From: Sporomusa acidovorans
GTDB lineage: Bacteria; Bacillota; Negativicutes; Sporomusales; Sporomusaceae
Assembly (NCBI RefSeq): GCF_900101845.1
Contig: NZ_FNAM01000007.1
Location: 62,001 to 126,000 of the forward strand
Direction: 5' to 3'
Length of the DNA stretch: 64,000 nt
The position numbers and the translations under genes were made by a program. Positions within the stretch are counted from its first letter, which is position 1. The number at the start of each line of letters is the position of its first letter. Shown here in pieces: positions 8,811 through 18,875 of this stretch. The notes beneath the pieces are model-generated. The model saw only the letters and a list, made by a program, of their open reading frames with translations, did not search any database and had not been told where the DNA came from.

Positions 8811-8818
8811 GTGAGCAT

Positions 8819-9529
8819 ATGACAGAGATTCATGAAGATATTGCCCAGGAAACACTGTTTTTACAAACAGTAGCTAACGCACTGGGGCGGGATAAGGTGC
8901 TTGCAGAAGCGCCGGCGCGGCGGGAGGCAGGCCCTCCGGCTTTTTGGCGGGAGCAACAATTTGAAAAGGAGCAGCCACTCGAACTATTCAAGACCAATCT
9001 GGAGGCTTTGACCGGTAAAGTGGCAGTTGTGCACGACAGGAATGAGGCAACCAATCAAATCCGGCTGTGGCTGAAGCTGCTGAATGCGAAAACCGCAATC
9101 GTCTGGGATCATCCGCAACTCCTTGACTATATTGAATTTTCCCGTCTGGAAGTAAAAACCACATATTGGAATACGGAAAAAGCCCGGCGCGAACTGATCG
9201 CGAGTGCCGAGCAGGCCGATGTCGGGATTACCTGGGCCCATTATGCCATTGGCTATACAGGCACACTGGCACTTTTCAACGGCGCCCATTCCGGACGGTC
9301 TGTGAGTTTACTGCCACCGTCCCATATTGCCGTAATGAAGAAGTCGGATATTGTGCCTACCATGTCTGTCGTCATGAGAAACCTTATAGAACGGCGAGGG
9401 CAAGGCGATCTGCCGTCCACCGTGGATTTTATTACAGGTCCCAGCCGCACTTCCGATATTGAAATGGATTTGTCGATCGGGGTGCATGGTCCGTTTCGCG
9501 TCTGGGCTGTGGTTATTGATGAACAGTAA
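8819..9529 (+). CDS. lutC: Lactate utilisation protein C (LUD domain)
   Basis: 236 residues starting eight bases after lutB. The LUD fold is shown by the C-terminal stretch VDFITGPSRTSDIEMD and the conserved GYTGTLAL segment. LutC/LldG is the third subunit of the lactate oxidation complex; no cofactor motif is visible in it. Third and last gene of the lutABC operon, which closes with a perfect hairpin. Confidence 0.93.
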   Translation: MTEIHEDIAQETLFLQTVANALGRDKVLAEAPARREAGPPAFWREQQFEKEQPLELFKTNLEALTGKVAVVHDRNEATNQIRLWLKLLNAKTAIVWDHPQLLDYIEFSRLEVKTTYWNTEKARRELIASAEQADVGITWAHYAIGYTGTLALFNGAHSGRSVSLLPPSHIAVMKKSDIVPTMSVVMRNLIERRGQGDLPSTVDFITGPSRTSDIEMDLSIGVHGPFRVWAVVIDEQ

Positions 9530-9569
9530 AAAGGGTTGTGGTGAATCAATTTTCACCACAACCCTTATA
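9529..9569. terminator. Hairpin after lutC
   Basis: Perfect stem AAGGGTTGTGGTGAA/TTCACCACAACCCTT with an ATCAA-type loop. The T-tract is weak (TTATAA), but it separates lutC from the convergent M20 gene and probably serves both. Confidence 0.8.
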
Positions 9570-9598
9570 AATTCCGCATACAGAAGTTTGCCCAACCT

Positions 9599-10762
9599 CT
9601 ACTGCAAACTTTGCTCAAATTCTTGTTTCATTTCTGCCCGCAAGTTTTTATTGGTAAGGATATCGTAGCCGGTTAAGGCCATGGCCTTAGCACCACGCAA
9701 CAGGGCCTGATGGGCGGCTGGTGTAAAGGTGGCTGCCGCCATTTTAGCCGTATGGGCAACTAAGGTTTCATCACCGATACCGACGTAGGGGTGAATGGCC
9801 GGGACAACATAGCTGATATTGCCCATATCAATCGAGCCAAAGGTTGCCGGCGGTGGATTGATGACGGCTTCGCCGATTGACAGCAGATTGGCGTTGAAGG
9901 CGGCAGATAATTTTTGATTGGTGTTCATATCGTCATAAGAGAGTTCATAATTGCTGACGGTTAGTGTAGCACCGGTGGCCAACGCTGCCGCCCGGGCACA
10001 GTTTTTTACTTTTTCAGCTACTTGATCAAGTGTTTTACGTTTTCTTGCCCGGACGTAAAATTGGGCGACCGCATAGTCTGGCACAACATTGGCGGCTACG
10101 CCGCCTTTGGTAATAATGCCGTGAATCCGCACGTCTGACGGGACATGCTGACGCAAGGCATTTATGGCATTGAAAGTTTGAATAACGGCGTCAAGGGCAT
10201 TAATTCCCTTTTCCGGGGCGGACGCGGCATGGCTGGTTTGTCCCCGGAATTCAAACTGCAGCGCATCCATGGCCAAGGATACGCCGCTGGCATGAGTTTT
10301 ATTATGGGGGTGAACAATGAGGGCTGCATCTACATCCGCAAGTATGCCATCACGGGCCATAATTACTTTAGCACCCATGGTTTCTTCCGCCGGTGTTCCC
10401 AAAACCATAATTTTGCCGCCAATATCGGCGAGTACCTTGCTAAGACCAATGCCGGCGCCGACCGCCATGGCCCCAATCATATTATGGCCGCAACCGTGGC
10501 CAATTTCCGGCAAGGCGTCATATTCAGCCAGGAAAGCGATTGCCGGGCCCGGTTTACCTGAATCGTAAACAGCCTTAAATGCTGTTTGATAGCCGCAAAT
10601 ATTCATGGCAATGGTAAAGCCGTGTTCCCTAAGTAATCCGGTAAGTTTGGCGGCGGACTGAACTTCCTGCGTTCCGAGTTCTGGATTGCGGCCGATTGAG
10701 TCACTGAGGGAAAATAAGGCGTCTTGCACATGATCGAGTTCTTGCATGATTTGATTTTTCAC
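9599..10762 (-). CDS. M20-family amidohydrolase (aminoacylase/AbgB-like)
   Basis: 387 residues, full length for M20D amidohydrolases. Metal-site motifs are present: GHGCGHN (~95-101), GTPAEE (~127-132) and HPHNKTHASG (~155-164), with a Zn-peptidase dimerisation domain in the middle. It hydrolyses an N-acyl or dipeptide-like amide in the cytosol. It lies 21 bases after the YfcC transporter gene on the same strand, and this pairing suggests that the transporter imports the substrate. Exact substrate unknown. Confidence 0.88.
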   Translation of the reverse strand: MKNQIMQELDHVQDALFSLSDSIGRNPELGTQEVQSAAKLTGLLREHGFTIAMNICGYQTAFKAVYDSGKPGPAIAFLAEYDALPEIGHGCGHNMIGAMAVGAGIGLSKVLADIGGKIMVLGTPAEETMGAKVIMARDGILADVDAALIVHPHNKTHASGVSLAMDALQFEFRGQTSHAASAPEKGINALDAVIQTFNAINALRQHVPSDVRIHGIITKGGVAANVVPDYAVAQFYVRARKRKTLDQVAEKVKNCARAAALATGATLTVSNYELSYDDMNTNQKLSAAFNANLLSIGEAVINPPPATFGSIDMGNISYVVPAIHPYVGIGDETLVAHTAKMAAATFTPAAHQALLRGAKAMALTGYDILTNKNLRAEMKQEFEQSLQ

Positions 10763-10783
10763 ATTATCAGCTCCTTGCTTGTC

Positions 10784-12187
10784 CTAGAACGGACCCCATT
10801 TTATTAAAATGGCAGGTGTGATTGCCAGTAGACACATAATAAAGAAAACCACCTGCAGCGGCAATACCCATCTGGCCCATTTCGACCAGGGAATACCGGC
10901 CATGCCCAGGCAACCCATCAGCACGCTGGAAGTAGGGAAAATCATGTCGGTAAAACCATTGCCAAATTGGTAAATAAGCACTGTGGTCTGCCTGGTTATC
11001 CCGACTAAATCACCCAGCGAAGACATGATCGGAATGGTTAATGCCGCTTGTCCGGTACCGGAACTGACAAAAAAGTTAATGATTACCTGGACGACAAGCA
11101 TGGCGTACCCGGAGACTAATGCCGGCAGACCGGCAAGGGGCGCGGCCATGGCGTTTAAAATGGTATCAATAATCTTGCCGTCGGTCGCTATGACAACAAT
11201 GGCGCGGGCTAGGCCGACAATAATGGCGGTGCTTACCAAATCCTTAGCGCCACTGATAAAAGCTTCGGCGATATCATTAGTGCCCATTCTGACGGCTATC
11301 CCGGCTAAAATTCCCATACCCAGAAAGACCGCGGCAATTTCATCAATATACCATTCCCACTTTAAAACACCGAAAACGATGAGGGCCATACCGCCTACCA
11401 GCAAAGCCAGCACCCACTGTTGTCCTGTTGTCAGCGTTGCTTCGCTTTCCTGCAGATGCTGTAATTTTGCCCGGGTAACCTGATCCTCTTCATAGGTTGG
11501 GCTCAACTCAGGATTAGCCTTTACCCGTTTAGCATACCACATAACAAAGAGTATCGCGATGATTGTGCTTATAACCCAAACGACGGTGCGATACTCAATT
11601 CCGGAAAAGGCCGGCAGTTCCGAAATGCTTTGGGCAATGCCGACGGTAAAAGGATTAAGCATAGCCCCGGAAAAACCGGTTGTCGCCGCCAGAAACGGCA
11701 TGCACATGCCGGTTATCCGGTCATACCCCATTAATAAGGCCATCGGCACAAAGATGCCGACAAACGGAATGGTTTCTTCCGACATACCAAAAACAGCGCC
11801 GCCGATGGAAAACATGGTCATGGTAATGGGAATGAGTAAAATTTCTTTGCCCTTTAAGGTACGGATCATTTTCATGATTCCCGCGTCAATTGCGCCCGTT
11901 TTCTGAATAACAGCAAAAGCACCGCCGACAATGAGAATAAAACCGGCGATATTTGCCGCCTTTTCCATACCTTTTAACGGCGACATAAAGACTTCCTTAA
12001 TCCCTTGAGGCTTGCTTTCTACCTGATGATAGGTGTTGGCAACAACGATTGTTTTTCCGGCTTGGTTTTTTGCCCGGTCAAATTCACCGCCAGGCACAAA
12101 CCAAGTAGCAGCCGCAACTAACAGGATGATGGTAAATATAATAGCAAATGTATGTGGCACACGAATTTCTTCTGCCTTTTTTTGCAC
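10784..12187 (-). CDS. YfcC-family (C4-dicarboxylate/amino-acid) inner-membrane transporter
   Basis: 467 residues with ~12 hydrophobic segments; N-terminal VPHTFAIIF and WFVPGGEFD are typical of the YfcC/ArcD-like UIT family, as is EETIPFVGIFVPMAL and the C-terminal SSGTGQAALTIPIMSSLGDL. Substrate unknown; family members move amino acids, peptides or dicarboxylates. First gene of a two-gene unit with the M20 amidohydrolase. GGAGGAAAC precedes the ATG. Confidence 0.85.
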   Translation of the reverse strand: MQKKAEEIRVPHTFAIIFTIILLVAAATWFVPGGEFDRAKNQAGKTIVVANTYHQVESKPQGIKEVFMSPLKGMEKAANIAGFILIVGGAFAVIQKTGAIDAGIMKMIRTLKGKEILLIPITMTMFSIGGAVFGMSEETIPFVGIFVPMALLMGYDRITGMCMPFLAATTGFSGAMLNPFTVGIAQSISELPAFSGIEYRTVVWVISTIIAILFVMWYAKRVKANPELSPTYEEDQVTRAKLQHLQESEATLTTGQQWVLALLVGGMALIVFGVLKWEWYIDEIAAVFLGMGILAGIAVRMGTNDIAEAFISGAKDLVSTAIIVGLARAIVVIATDGKIIDTILNAMAAPLAGLPALVSGYAMLVVQVIINFFVSSGTGQAALTIPIMSSLGDLVGITRQTTVLIYQFGNGFTDMIFPTSSVLMGCLGMAGIPWSKWARWVLPLQVVFFIMCLLAITPAILIKWGPF

Positions 12188-12636
12188 GTTGTTTCCTCCT
12201 AGTTATGTAATCTCCCCGCAAGCAGCAGGGTCTATAATAAACCAGGCAATTATCCTGGGTATTTTCCCAATGAAATTTCCGCTATATCAAATCCAATAAA
12301 AATGTTGATCTGCCGGAGTGTTAGTATCGTTTCGCCGCGGGTGATTGGCTTACATTTTGCTAACACCTGTTGAATACTATATAGAAAAATAAAACGGTTG
12401 TGGGCGCTCCACAACCGTTTACCTGCAGGCAACTTGTTTTCCTGCAGGCAATATAGCGCTCCAACCGGGTCTAAGAACCGGGTGACAGTCAAGTATTTGT
12501 TCAATACAAGACCAGCAAAAGGTGTTGGCAGAACCTTTGCTTCGGCGGGTATTCCTTTCACCACAATTCATCGCCTGCCAGCTTATTGTGTTTACTGATA
12601 ATGACCCGCGCCTCTATAATTTTTCTCTATATTGTT
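12188..12636. other. Intergenic region with a minus-strand terminator and short direct repeats
   Basis: No convincing gene. A stem AAACGGTTGTGG/CCACAACCGTTT (12392-12421) followed on the minus strand by a T-rich run should terminate the racemase gene. CCTGCAGGCAA occurs twice (12422 and 12441) and AACCGGGT twice (12463 and 12477 area). The remainder should contain the promoter of the YfcC-M20 unit, which was not pinned down. Confidence 0.5.
12386..12421 (-). terminator. Intrinsic terminator of the LarA-family gene
   Basis: 12-bp perfect stem with loop GCGCT; on the minus strand it is followed by TTTTATTTTTC. It lies about 215 bases beyond the stop codon. Confidence 0.8.
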
Positions 12637-13935
12637 TTACTGCTCCGGTAATACTGGCACCGTATTAGCACCTTGCGGCATAAGGGTAATGGTATAATCT
12701 CGGCGATCCAGTATTTTTTCGGCAATTTTAATAGCTTCCTCCAGAGTCGTAGCGGCAATTAAACCGGCTTGCTCGATAAACTCTTTATTTTGCGGTAGAG
12801 TGACAATAATGTGAGGCACTTTTTTGGCGGCCAGACCGGTTTTGAGCGCAGTGAACCCTGGAACGGTAAAGGCTTTACGCAAGGCCATTTCACGGTTATA
12901 GAGGGACTTATAATTGAACCAACCGCTAAAATCAGGCGGTTCCGTAATATCACGGCATTCTAAGAGTGCAATGATAACCCCGTCGTCTTTGACAGCCAGG
13001 AAGGCATTTTCTGTCGTTTTAGTGGCCTGATAAAAATTAATATCCATAGGAAAGCCGCCGGCAGAAGCAATGACCAAATCGGCTTTGGCCTTTAACGGAA
13101 CGCCGAAGATTTCCCGGACCAGCCTGCAGCCTTCCAGCCAGGCCGTATGCCAGTGACCGGCTACAAAACGGGCAAATTCGCCTTCCGGTGTGAACACCGC
13201 GTTGAGTAAAAAAACTTGTTTTAGCATGGAAACCATTTCCAGCATATCGTTATGCATCGGGTTGCGCTGCAGTTCACCGGCCGCACAGTAAGGATGAATG
13301 CCCTGACCAATAACCTCGTTTAAGCAGAGACTATGATTTTGCTGGATGCTGGCATAGCCGGCAACCCCGGGCATAATAGCTTTGCGTCCACCGCCGAAGC
13401 CTGCCATGGAATGGTAAATGATGCCGCCGGTAAGGATAACTTTATCAGCGGTAACAATATGCTGATTCAAATAAGTCTCTACCCCGGCCGAAGTTTTGCC
13501 TACATAGACAAAATCAGCGGCAGCGGGGGCATAGCTTTGGACAAGTTGAACCCGGGCAGCCGTCTCGCGGCCATACGTTATGAGGTTCTCCTGATCGGTA
13601 TGTTCTCTATGGGAGCCGAGGCCGACAACCAAGGTAATGTTGCTGTCAGGTATGCCGGCATGGTTGAGTTCATCCAAAAGCGTTGGTAAAAATTCGGGAT
13701 AATTAATCCATTTACGGGTAATATCACTGACAATGATCGCAACCTTGTCACCGTTTTGGACCACTTCTTGCAGGGGCGGTGAATCAATCGGCTGGCGTAA
13801 GGCCGATTGTACTGCCGCAGGCACATTGGTGATAGCTCTGGCTTTTTTGCCTGCAATGACCTGAAGAATCTGTTCTTCAGGCAGAGTAACGGCAATTTTT
13901 TTATCCCCAAAACTAAATGCATATTCTTTCAGCAT
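12637..13935 (-). CDS. larA: LarA-family nickel-dependent lactate racemase-like protein
   Basis: 432 residues, close to the usual ~425. DUF2088/LarA core: VSDITRKW (~90-97), the GLGSHREHT stretch carrying the catalytic-type His, and HSMAGFGGGRKAIMPG with the His and Lys that would hold the nickel-pincer cofactor. In the family, LarA interconverts D- and L-lactate or other 2-hydroxyacids. The nearby lactate permease and lutABC support a lactate role, since LutABC handles the L isomer. Cofactor genes larB, larC and larE are not in the window. It could instead be a racemase/epimerase for another hydroxyacid. Confidence 0.83.
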   Translation of the reverse strand: MLKEYAFSFGDKKIAVTLPEEQILQVIAGKKARAITNVPAAVQSALRQPIDSPPLQEVVQNGDKVAIIVSDITRKWINYPEFLPTLLDELNHAGIPDSNITLVVGLGSHREHTDQENLITYGRETAARVQLVQSYAPAAADFVYVGKTSAGVETYLNQHIVTADKVILTGGIIYHSMAGFGGGRKAIMPGVAGYASIQQNHSLCLNEVIGQGIHPYCAAGELQRNPMHNDMLEMVSMLKQVFLLNAVFTPEGEFARFVAGHWHTAWLEGCRLVREIFGVPLKAKADLVIASAGGFPMDINFYQATKTTENAFLAVKDDGVIIALLECRDITEPPDFSGWFNYKSLYNREMALRKAFTVPGFTALKTGLAAKKVPHIIVTLPQNKEFIEQAGLIAATTLEEAIKIAEKILDRRDYTITLMPQGANTVPVLPEQ

Positions 13936-14012
13936 GTCAAACCCCCTGCCTAGTCATATACTAGATTGCTTTTTATATTTCCTGCCTAGCATGAAAAATT
14001 TGTCAAAGAGTT

Positions 14013-15704
14013 TTACATTTTGAATCTTGCCGCCAGTGCATTGAGTTCCCCCGCCAATTGCGCCATAGATTCGGAACTGGAGCTGACTTCATGCAGGCTG
14101 GCACTTTGTTCTTCGGCTGAGGCCGCTACTGTCTGGGTGCTGGCACTGGTTTCCTCCGCTACGGAACTGATATTTTGGATGTTGTTGACGACTGACTGCA
14201 TACCGTGGGCCGTTTCTTCCACGGCGTGACTAATCTGCTCTATGCCGGTTTTGACATGATCCAGCTTACTAATAATTGCCTGGAATCCCTGCTGGGTCTC
14301 GTCTGTGGCTGTTTTGCCGGCAACGACTTCGGCATTGGCCTTGGCTACTGCATCAACGGCAAATTGGATATCGTCAGTCATTTTGGCAATGATTTCTTCA
14401 ATATGACTGGTCGCGGCCGCACTTTGCTCCGCCAATTTGCGAACTTCTTCCGCTACTACCGCAAAGCCCCGTCCGGCTTCACCGGCCCTTGCCGCCTCAA
14501 TGGCGGCATTCAGGGCCAGCAGGTTGGTCTGGCCGGCAATATTGTGGATTGTGGTGACAATTTGCTGGATATCGTCAGAGCGTTTGACCAGGGATTCGGA
14601 TACTTGTGTAATGTTGGTCATGGATTGTTCGACGGTATTGTTCTGAGCAACAAGTTTACTAATGAGCTGCATTCCCTGATTGGCGTCGTCAACTGCGTCC
14701 TGGGTGACATGATTAACTTCAGAAGCACTGGCACTCATTTGTTCGGCACCTGCGCCCACCTGTTGAATAACAGCGGAAATTTCGGTAATCTGATTGGTAT
14801 TGCGGTCAGCGCCGGCAGCGATATCGGTAATGGTAGTGGCAATGCTTTCCGATACCTGCAGTTGTTCGTGAACTGAGGATGACAACTCCTCACTGGCGGC
14901 TGCCAGCATATCGGCACTATGTCGGACTAACTTAACATTGTCCCGCAGCGCATGTTTCATCTTAATGAGAGCCGCGGCCATGTCGCCGATTTGATCATTG
15001 CGGCTGGGGGGAAAGTCATCGCCGGCTAAGTCCATTTGACTGAGGGCCAGCAGGTCGCTGCTTAAGTTATTGATGCGGCTTGCCAGTTGGCGGCTATACC
15101 AGACCAATAAGGCAATGATGCTAAGAATACCCAGCGAACTGGAGCCAATCACCAGCTTAAACACCGCAGCCTGCCGTTCATTGAACTGGCTGACGCGCTG
15201 GTTAAGTCTATTGTTCTGGGCTGTCATGAGATCATTGAACAATTGATTAACGGTTTCGGTTTTATGGCGGGTTTCCGACAGGATGGCCGTATAGCCGGCA
15301 TCCTGAGACTGCTTGAGAGCAATGGCCCGCTTAATGTCATCCGTATAGGAGAGCATGGCTTCCTGCAGTTTTTCTCCCGCCTGTTTGCTTTCGGCTACAG
15401 TCGTGGTGGCAGTAAATGTCTTAACCGCTTCCTGGCTTTGCTTGAGCAGTTTAATGGTTTCGACGGCATATTTTTCATCGCTATACGCCATATAACCGCG
15501 TAGATTGCTCAATCCCTCGTGAAAGTCGTCTTGGGCGCTTTGTAAAGCTATGGTCCGGGCCACGGTGCCGGATAGTAAAAGCTGATAATTGTTGCTGGTG
15601 GACTGAAATTCATAGAGAATTACTCCTAAAAGGATAACCATGAGTGTTAAGGCAGTTCCCATAAGTACGCCCAACTGAGCGCCGAGTGGTATACGTTGTT
15701 TCAT
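14013..15704 (-). CDS. Methyl-accepting chemotaxis protein (4HB-type sensor)
   Basis: 563 residues. Transmembrane segments at ~11-31 and ~183-203 flank a helical periplasmic sensor of the four-helix-bundle class; HAMP follows (~205-260), then a complete signalling domain with hairpin tip [20 protein letters not shown] and the [13 protein letters not shown] continuation. It relays an unknown signal to a CheA/CheW array. The GGDEF gene lies 29 bases upstream on the same strand, so the two are probably co-transcribed. Confidence 0.92.
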   Translation of the reverse strand: MKQRIPLGAQLGVLMGTALTLMVILLGVILYEFQSTSNNYQLLLSGTVARTIALQSAQDDFHEGLSNLRGYMAYSDEKYAVETIKLLKQSQEAVKTFTATTTVAESKQAGEKLQEAMLSYTDDIKRAIALKQSQDAGYTAILSETRHKTETVNQLFNDLMTAQNNRLNQRVSQFNERQAAVFKLVIGSSSLGILSIIALLVWYSRQLASRINNLSSDLLALSQMDLAGDDFPPSRNDQIGDMAAALIKMKHALRDNVKLVRHSADMLAAASEELSSSVHEQLQVSESIATTITDIAAGADRNTNQITEISAVIQQVGAGAEQMSASASEVNHVTQDAVDDANQGMQLISKLVAQNNTVEQSMTNITQVSESLVKRSDDIQQIVTTIHNIAGQTNLLALNAAIEAARAGEAGRGFAVVAEEVRKLAEQSAAATSHIEEIIAKMTDDIQFAVDAVAKANAEVVAGKTATDETQQGFQAIISKLDHVKTGIEQISHAVEETAHGMQSVVNNIQNISSVAEETSASTQTVAASAEEQSASLHEVSSSSESMAQLAGELNALAARFKM

Positions 15705-15733
15705 TTGCTTTTTCCTCCTAATAGTGTTCTTTG

Positions 15734-16669
15734 TTAGTTTTTTATAATCTTGAAGCTGACAGTATCATGAGGTCCGGTACACGAAATATTTGTCGCTGCC
15801 GTGCAATTCCGGCCGGTTTGTTTGGCTTGGTACAACTGGATATCAACTTTGTCAACCAGGTGTTTTAGATCGTTTTCCTGTCCGGAAAAAGTATGTACGC
15901 CAAAACTGGCGGTGATACGAAGCGTGCCGGCCGAAGTGGTAAAGAAAGTTTCTTCAATCACTTTGCGTAGTTTTTCGGCAATTTTATAGGCCTGATATTC
16001 CGGGCAATTGCCGAGGACGATCAGGAATTCTTCGCCCCCATACCGGGCAACCCAATCTCCGGCTTTGCTGCGAATGTTGTTTTGTAGTTGAGCGGCAAAG
16101 TGCTTTAAAATTTCGTCCCCTACCGGATGACCGTAATGATCATTAATTTGTTTGAAATAATCAATATCCGCCATAATAACGGAAAAGGGTAGATTACGCT
16201 GCAGAGAGTGAGCAGCTTCCAGCGGCAGTTGTTTGTCAATATATCTCCGGTTATAAATATTGGTCAACGCATCTTTGATGGCCAGATCGTTGAGTTTGGC
16301 GATAGAACGATAAATATCCGTATTCTTTTCCGGTATAGGCGGAAAACTGGCTACTGCTTTTTCGCTGACACATTTTATGAGCTCCAGGGCTAGCGTGCGT
16401 CCGGCTGACTCTACGGGAATGGCGGTAACCATAAAAAATTGTTCATGGCGCATTTCAATTTTGAAAAAGGTTTCTTGTTGCCGGACTGCCTGTAAGGCAA
16501 CACAATTATTACAAGCAATGGAACTGCTTCCTGTGTGGCAGCAGTCCCACTTGTGTTTGTCAGTATGGGAATTACCGGGAGGCAGGGGAACATCGGACAA
16601 AGGATCAATTATTCTTACAATGTCATAGTACTTTTCTAAAATAGGTATATCGTCAAATTGGCTTGTCAA
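15734..16669 (-). CDS. Diguanylate cyclase (GGDEF) with Cys-rich N-terminal sensor
   Basis: 311 residues. The C-terminal GGDEF domain (~130-295) has an intact active-site loop [10 protein letters not shown], predicting c-di-GMP synthesis. The inhibitory site normally RxxD is KAGD here, so product inhibition may be weak. The N-terminal ~115 residues look PAS-like, without membrane segments, and carry Cys43, Cys44, Cys53 and Cys56 (CC-x8-C-x2-C), which could bind a metal or Fe-S cluster. Likely operon with the MCP downstream. The next gene upstream, the sigma54 regulator, ends 460 bases away. Confidence 0.88.
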   Translation of the reverse strand: MTSQFDDIPILEKYYDIVRIIDPLSDVPLPPGNSHTDKHKWDCCHTGSSSIACNNCVALQAVRQQETFFKIEMRHEQFFMVTAIPVESAGRTLALELIKCVSEKAVASFPPIPEKNTDIYRSIAKLNDLAIKDALTNIYNRRYIDKQLPLEAAHSLQRNLPFSVIMADIDYFKQINDHYGHPVGDEILKHFAAQLQNNIRSKAGDWVARYGGEEFLIVLGNCPEYQAYKIAEKLRKVIEETFFTTSAGTLRITASFGVHTFSGQENDLKHLVDKVDIQLYQAKQTGRNCTAATNISCTGPHDTVSFKIIKN

Positions 16670-17129
16670 AATACTTCCCTCCGGTATTATACTGATTATG
16701 TGCTGCCGTCAAAGCTAGGTATGGGCAAGTGGTTGATGGAATAAGCATTTCTATAATTAGTAAATGCAAGAAATATGCCAATTTAACTTAATTTTGCTAT
16801 CCTGCTTCCTATTTTTTTACTGGTTGCATAACAAATGAGGATTAATTTACTCCACTATGTAACAAAATAATTTTTTTTGCGTAGTATTATGACAAAATTT
16901 ACGGGAATTCGTTCGTACAAAAAGTTCTCACCTGGGAAGTTTTTGTGACTATTTTTGGACAAAAATGTACGCTTAATAGTATGTAAATTTTCCTGAGGTA
17001 ATTTTGGGGAATCTTGGGCCATAATGGATTCGTGCTCCTTATAAATTTATTTAGCGATATGCGGGTAATTAACCACACACCTTTTTAATAATGCAAAAAG
17101 CATGCCAGGGTTAGCATGCTTCTTGTGTT
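16670..17129. other. AT-rich intergenic region upstream of the GGDEF gene
   Basis: No open frame with a ribosome site was seen. The right end contains the terminator of the sigma54 regulator (17093-17122). The rest must hold the promoter of the GGDEF-MCP unit; no clear -24/-12 (sigma54) box was found by eye on either strand. Confidence 0.5.
17093..17122 (-). terminator. Terminator of the sigma54 regulator gene
   Basis: Minus-strand stem AAGCATGC/GCATGCTT with loop TAACCCTG, followed by TTTTTGCATTATT. Confidence 0.82.
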
Positions 17130-18602
17130 TTATTCCGACTCTTTTGTTTTATGGCGCTTTTCTTCCAGCCTGTAGGAGAGCGCCCGGCGGGAAATTCCTA
17201 AATATTTGGCAGTAGCCGAATGGTTATTGTGGTGTGCCGCTAAAATTTTTAAGATAATATCATTGGTGTATTTTTTTAAGGGATAACCCTGTACGGGAAA
17301 AGGCAACTCCAATACATCGGTACGGCAAGGAGAAGCCGGCGGTGTTTCGCGGTGGCATTGTAGTTGTCCCATAACATGTTTTAGCTTTAGCTCCTTATCG
17401 TTATAGGCAAAAGTGGCATATTCAATAATATTTTGCAATTCGCGAACATTGCCAGGCCAGTCATATTCTTCCATAAGTCTGGAAGTTTGCGGATCAATGG
17501 CGGTAAAATGTTTTTTCTTGCGCCTTGAAAATTCCTGCAAAAACATAGTAGCCAATGGCAGAATTTCTTCTTTGCGATTTCTCAGCGGCGGAATGACAAT
17601 GTGGGCGACCTTTAAACGAAAATAAAGATCTTTCCGGAAGGTTCCCTGTTCAACGCCTTGTTCCAGCGGTGCATTGGTCGCACAGATAACCCGGATATTG
17701 GTTTTGATTTTTTTTAAGCCGCCTACCCGGTAAAACTCTTTTTCCTGCAGCACACGGAGTAATTTTCCCTGCAAATCGGGGGGGAGCTCGCCAATTTCAT
17801 CAAGAAACAGCGTTCCGCCGCGGGCCAAATCAAGCTTGCCCTTTGCGCCTTTGGTTGTACTACCGGTAAAGGAGCCCGCTTCATATCCAAACAGTTCACT
17901 TTCGAAAAGGGTCGGGGTAAGTGCCGCGCAATTGAGATCCACAAAAGGCGCGGCACTCAAAGGATCAAAACTGCTTCCATAATGGATGAGTTTAGCAATT
18001 ACTTCTTTGCCTGTACCGGTCTCACCCTCAATTAAGACTGGAATAGAACGGTCAGCGTGAAGCTGTTTGGCTTGTTGGTAAATGGTTTTCATGCATTCTG
18101 AAAAAATGCCTACTGTGCCAAGCATGGTTTCCGCCACAATCTGCTTCATATGTACAAGTTCGCGCCGGGTTTCTTCCGTTGCTGCATGTACCTCGTCATG
18201 AAACCGCTCTGTCAGGGTTTTGTTCTCCCGCAACAGGGCCTGATGTTCGGCAACCCGTTCAATGACAGAGGCCAGTTCTTCCGGATTTATCGGTTTGGTC
18301 AGGTAATCATACACGCCGGCGCGCAATGCGGTAACGGCGGAGTTTAAGTCGGCATAGCCTGTAAAAACGACAATATCGGTTTTCCAGCCGTTGGGCAGTT
18401 TTTTTATGGCTGTAGCCAGTTCGATGCCGGTCATACCTGGCATCAGAATATCTGTCAGCACCAACGGGTAATCATCAAGAGAAAAATTTTTTAAGGCTTC
18501 TGTAGCACTGGCACATTCGGTTACTTCGTGGTCTTGGTGTCTTAAAAACCACAGCATAGTCTGAAGACTATGCCGCTCATCATCTACCAGCAATATCTTC
18601 AT
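17130..18602 (-). CDS. Sigma54-dependent response regulator (NtrC family)
   Basis: 490 residues: receiver (1-120, acidic pair D7/D8 and phospho-Asp D51), coiled linker, AAA+ domain with Walker A GETGTGKE (~197) and sigma54 loop GSFTGS in place of GAFTGA, and a C-terminal Fis-type helix-turn-helix (ATAKYLGISRRALSYRL). When phosphorylated it would activate sigma54 promoters. No kinase gene adjoins it; a chemosensory operon ends 270 bases upstream, so CheA or the REC-DHp protein is a plausible phosphodonor. It is strongly similar, domain by domain, to the regulator at 49444-50901. Confidence 0.93.
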   Translation of the reverse strand: MKILLVDDERHSLQTMLWFLRHQDHEVTECASATEALKNFSLDDYPLVLTDILMPGMTGIELATAIKKLPNGWKTDIVVFTGYADLNSAVTALRAGVYDYLTKPINPEELASVIERVAEHQALLRENKTLTERFHDEVHAATEETRRELVHMKQIVAETMLGTVGIFSECMKTIYQQAKQLHADRSIPVLIEGETGTGKEVIAKLIHYGSSFDPLSAAPFVDLNCAALTPTLFESELFGYEAGSFTGSTTKGAKGKLDLARGGTLFLDEIGELPPDLQGKLLRVLQEKEFYRVGGLKKIKTNIRVICATNAPLEQGVEQGTFRKDLYFRLKVAHIVIPPLRNRKEEILPLATMFLQEFSRRKKKHFTAIDPQTSRLMEEYDWPGNVRELQNIIEYATFAYNDKELKLKHVMGQLQCHRETPPASPCRTDVLELPFPVQGYPLKKYTNDIILKILAAHHNNHSATAKYLGISRRALSYRLEEKRHKTKESE

Positions 18603-18618
18603 GCGCTATCCTCCCTTG

Positions 18619-18822
18619 CTAGTTAATAAAGATTGTTTCTCTATTTATATATCCCGTATTCAAGAAGTTTGCAGGCGCAGGCAGGTGGTGTAGCTTGTGC
18701 ACGTTGTATCTAGGAACGGCTACTTGTGGCGAAAATAAGAAAAAAGACTGCTCGCGTGCAGCATAACAACAATATGTTATGGCAACCTGGCAGTCATCAA
18801 TCATGACGATTCTTAGACCCAT
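18619..18822 (-). CDS. Short ORF resembling the start of a receiver domain (doubtful)
   Basis: 67 codons. The N-terminus LRIVMIDDCQVAI resembles beta1 and the acidic pair of a response-regulator receiver followed by alpha1, after which the similarity stops. An AAGGACG site lies upstream of the ATG. It sits in the 270-base gap between the REC-DHp gene and the sigma54 regulator on the same strand, so it may be a decayed receiver fragment, a small protein, or chance. Confidence 0.3.
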   Translation of the reverse strand: MGLRIVMIDDCQVAITYCCYAAREQSFFLFSPQVAVPRYNVHKLHHLPAPANFLNTGYINRETIFIN

Positions 18823-18875
18823 AGTTTTGCGTCCTTATCTTTCGATAAGTTTGCCGGGGGAGTATAGACAATAGC

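Noticed and set aside
12250..12564. 104-codon minus-strand ORF between the YfcC and LarA genes
   Set aside because: It reads through the terminator hairpin and the direct repeats and matches no family; chance frame.
16670..17129. Search for a sigma54 (-24/-12) promoter near the NtrC-type regulators
   Set aside because: No GG-N10-GC box close to TGGCAC-N5-TTGC was found by eye in this or other intergenic regions; a matrix scan would be needed.
18660..18735. Possible third copy of the REP-like element
   Set aside because: Only short stretches such as GCACAAGC match; the hairpin arms are not preserved.
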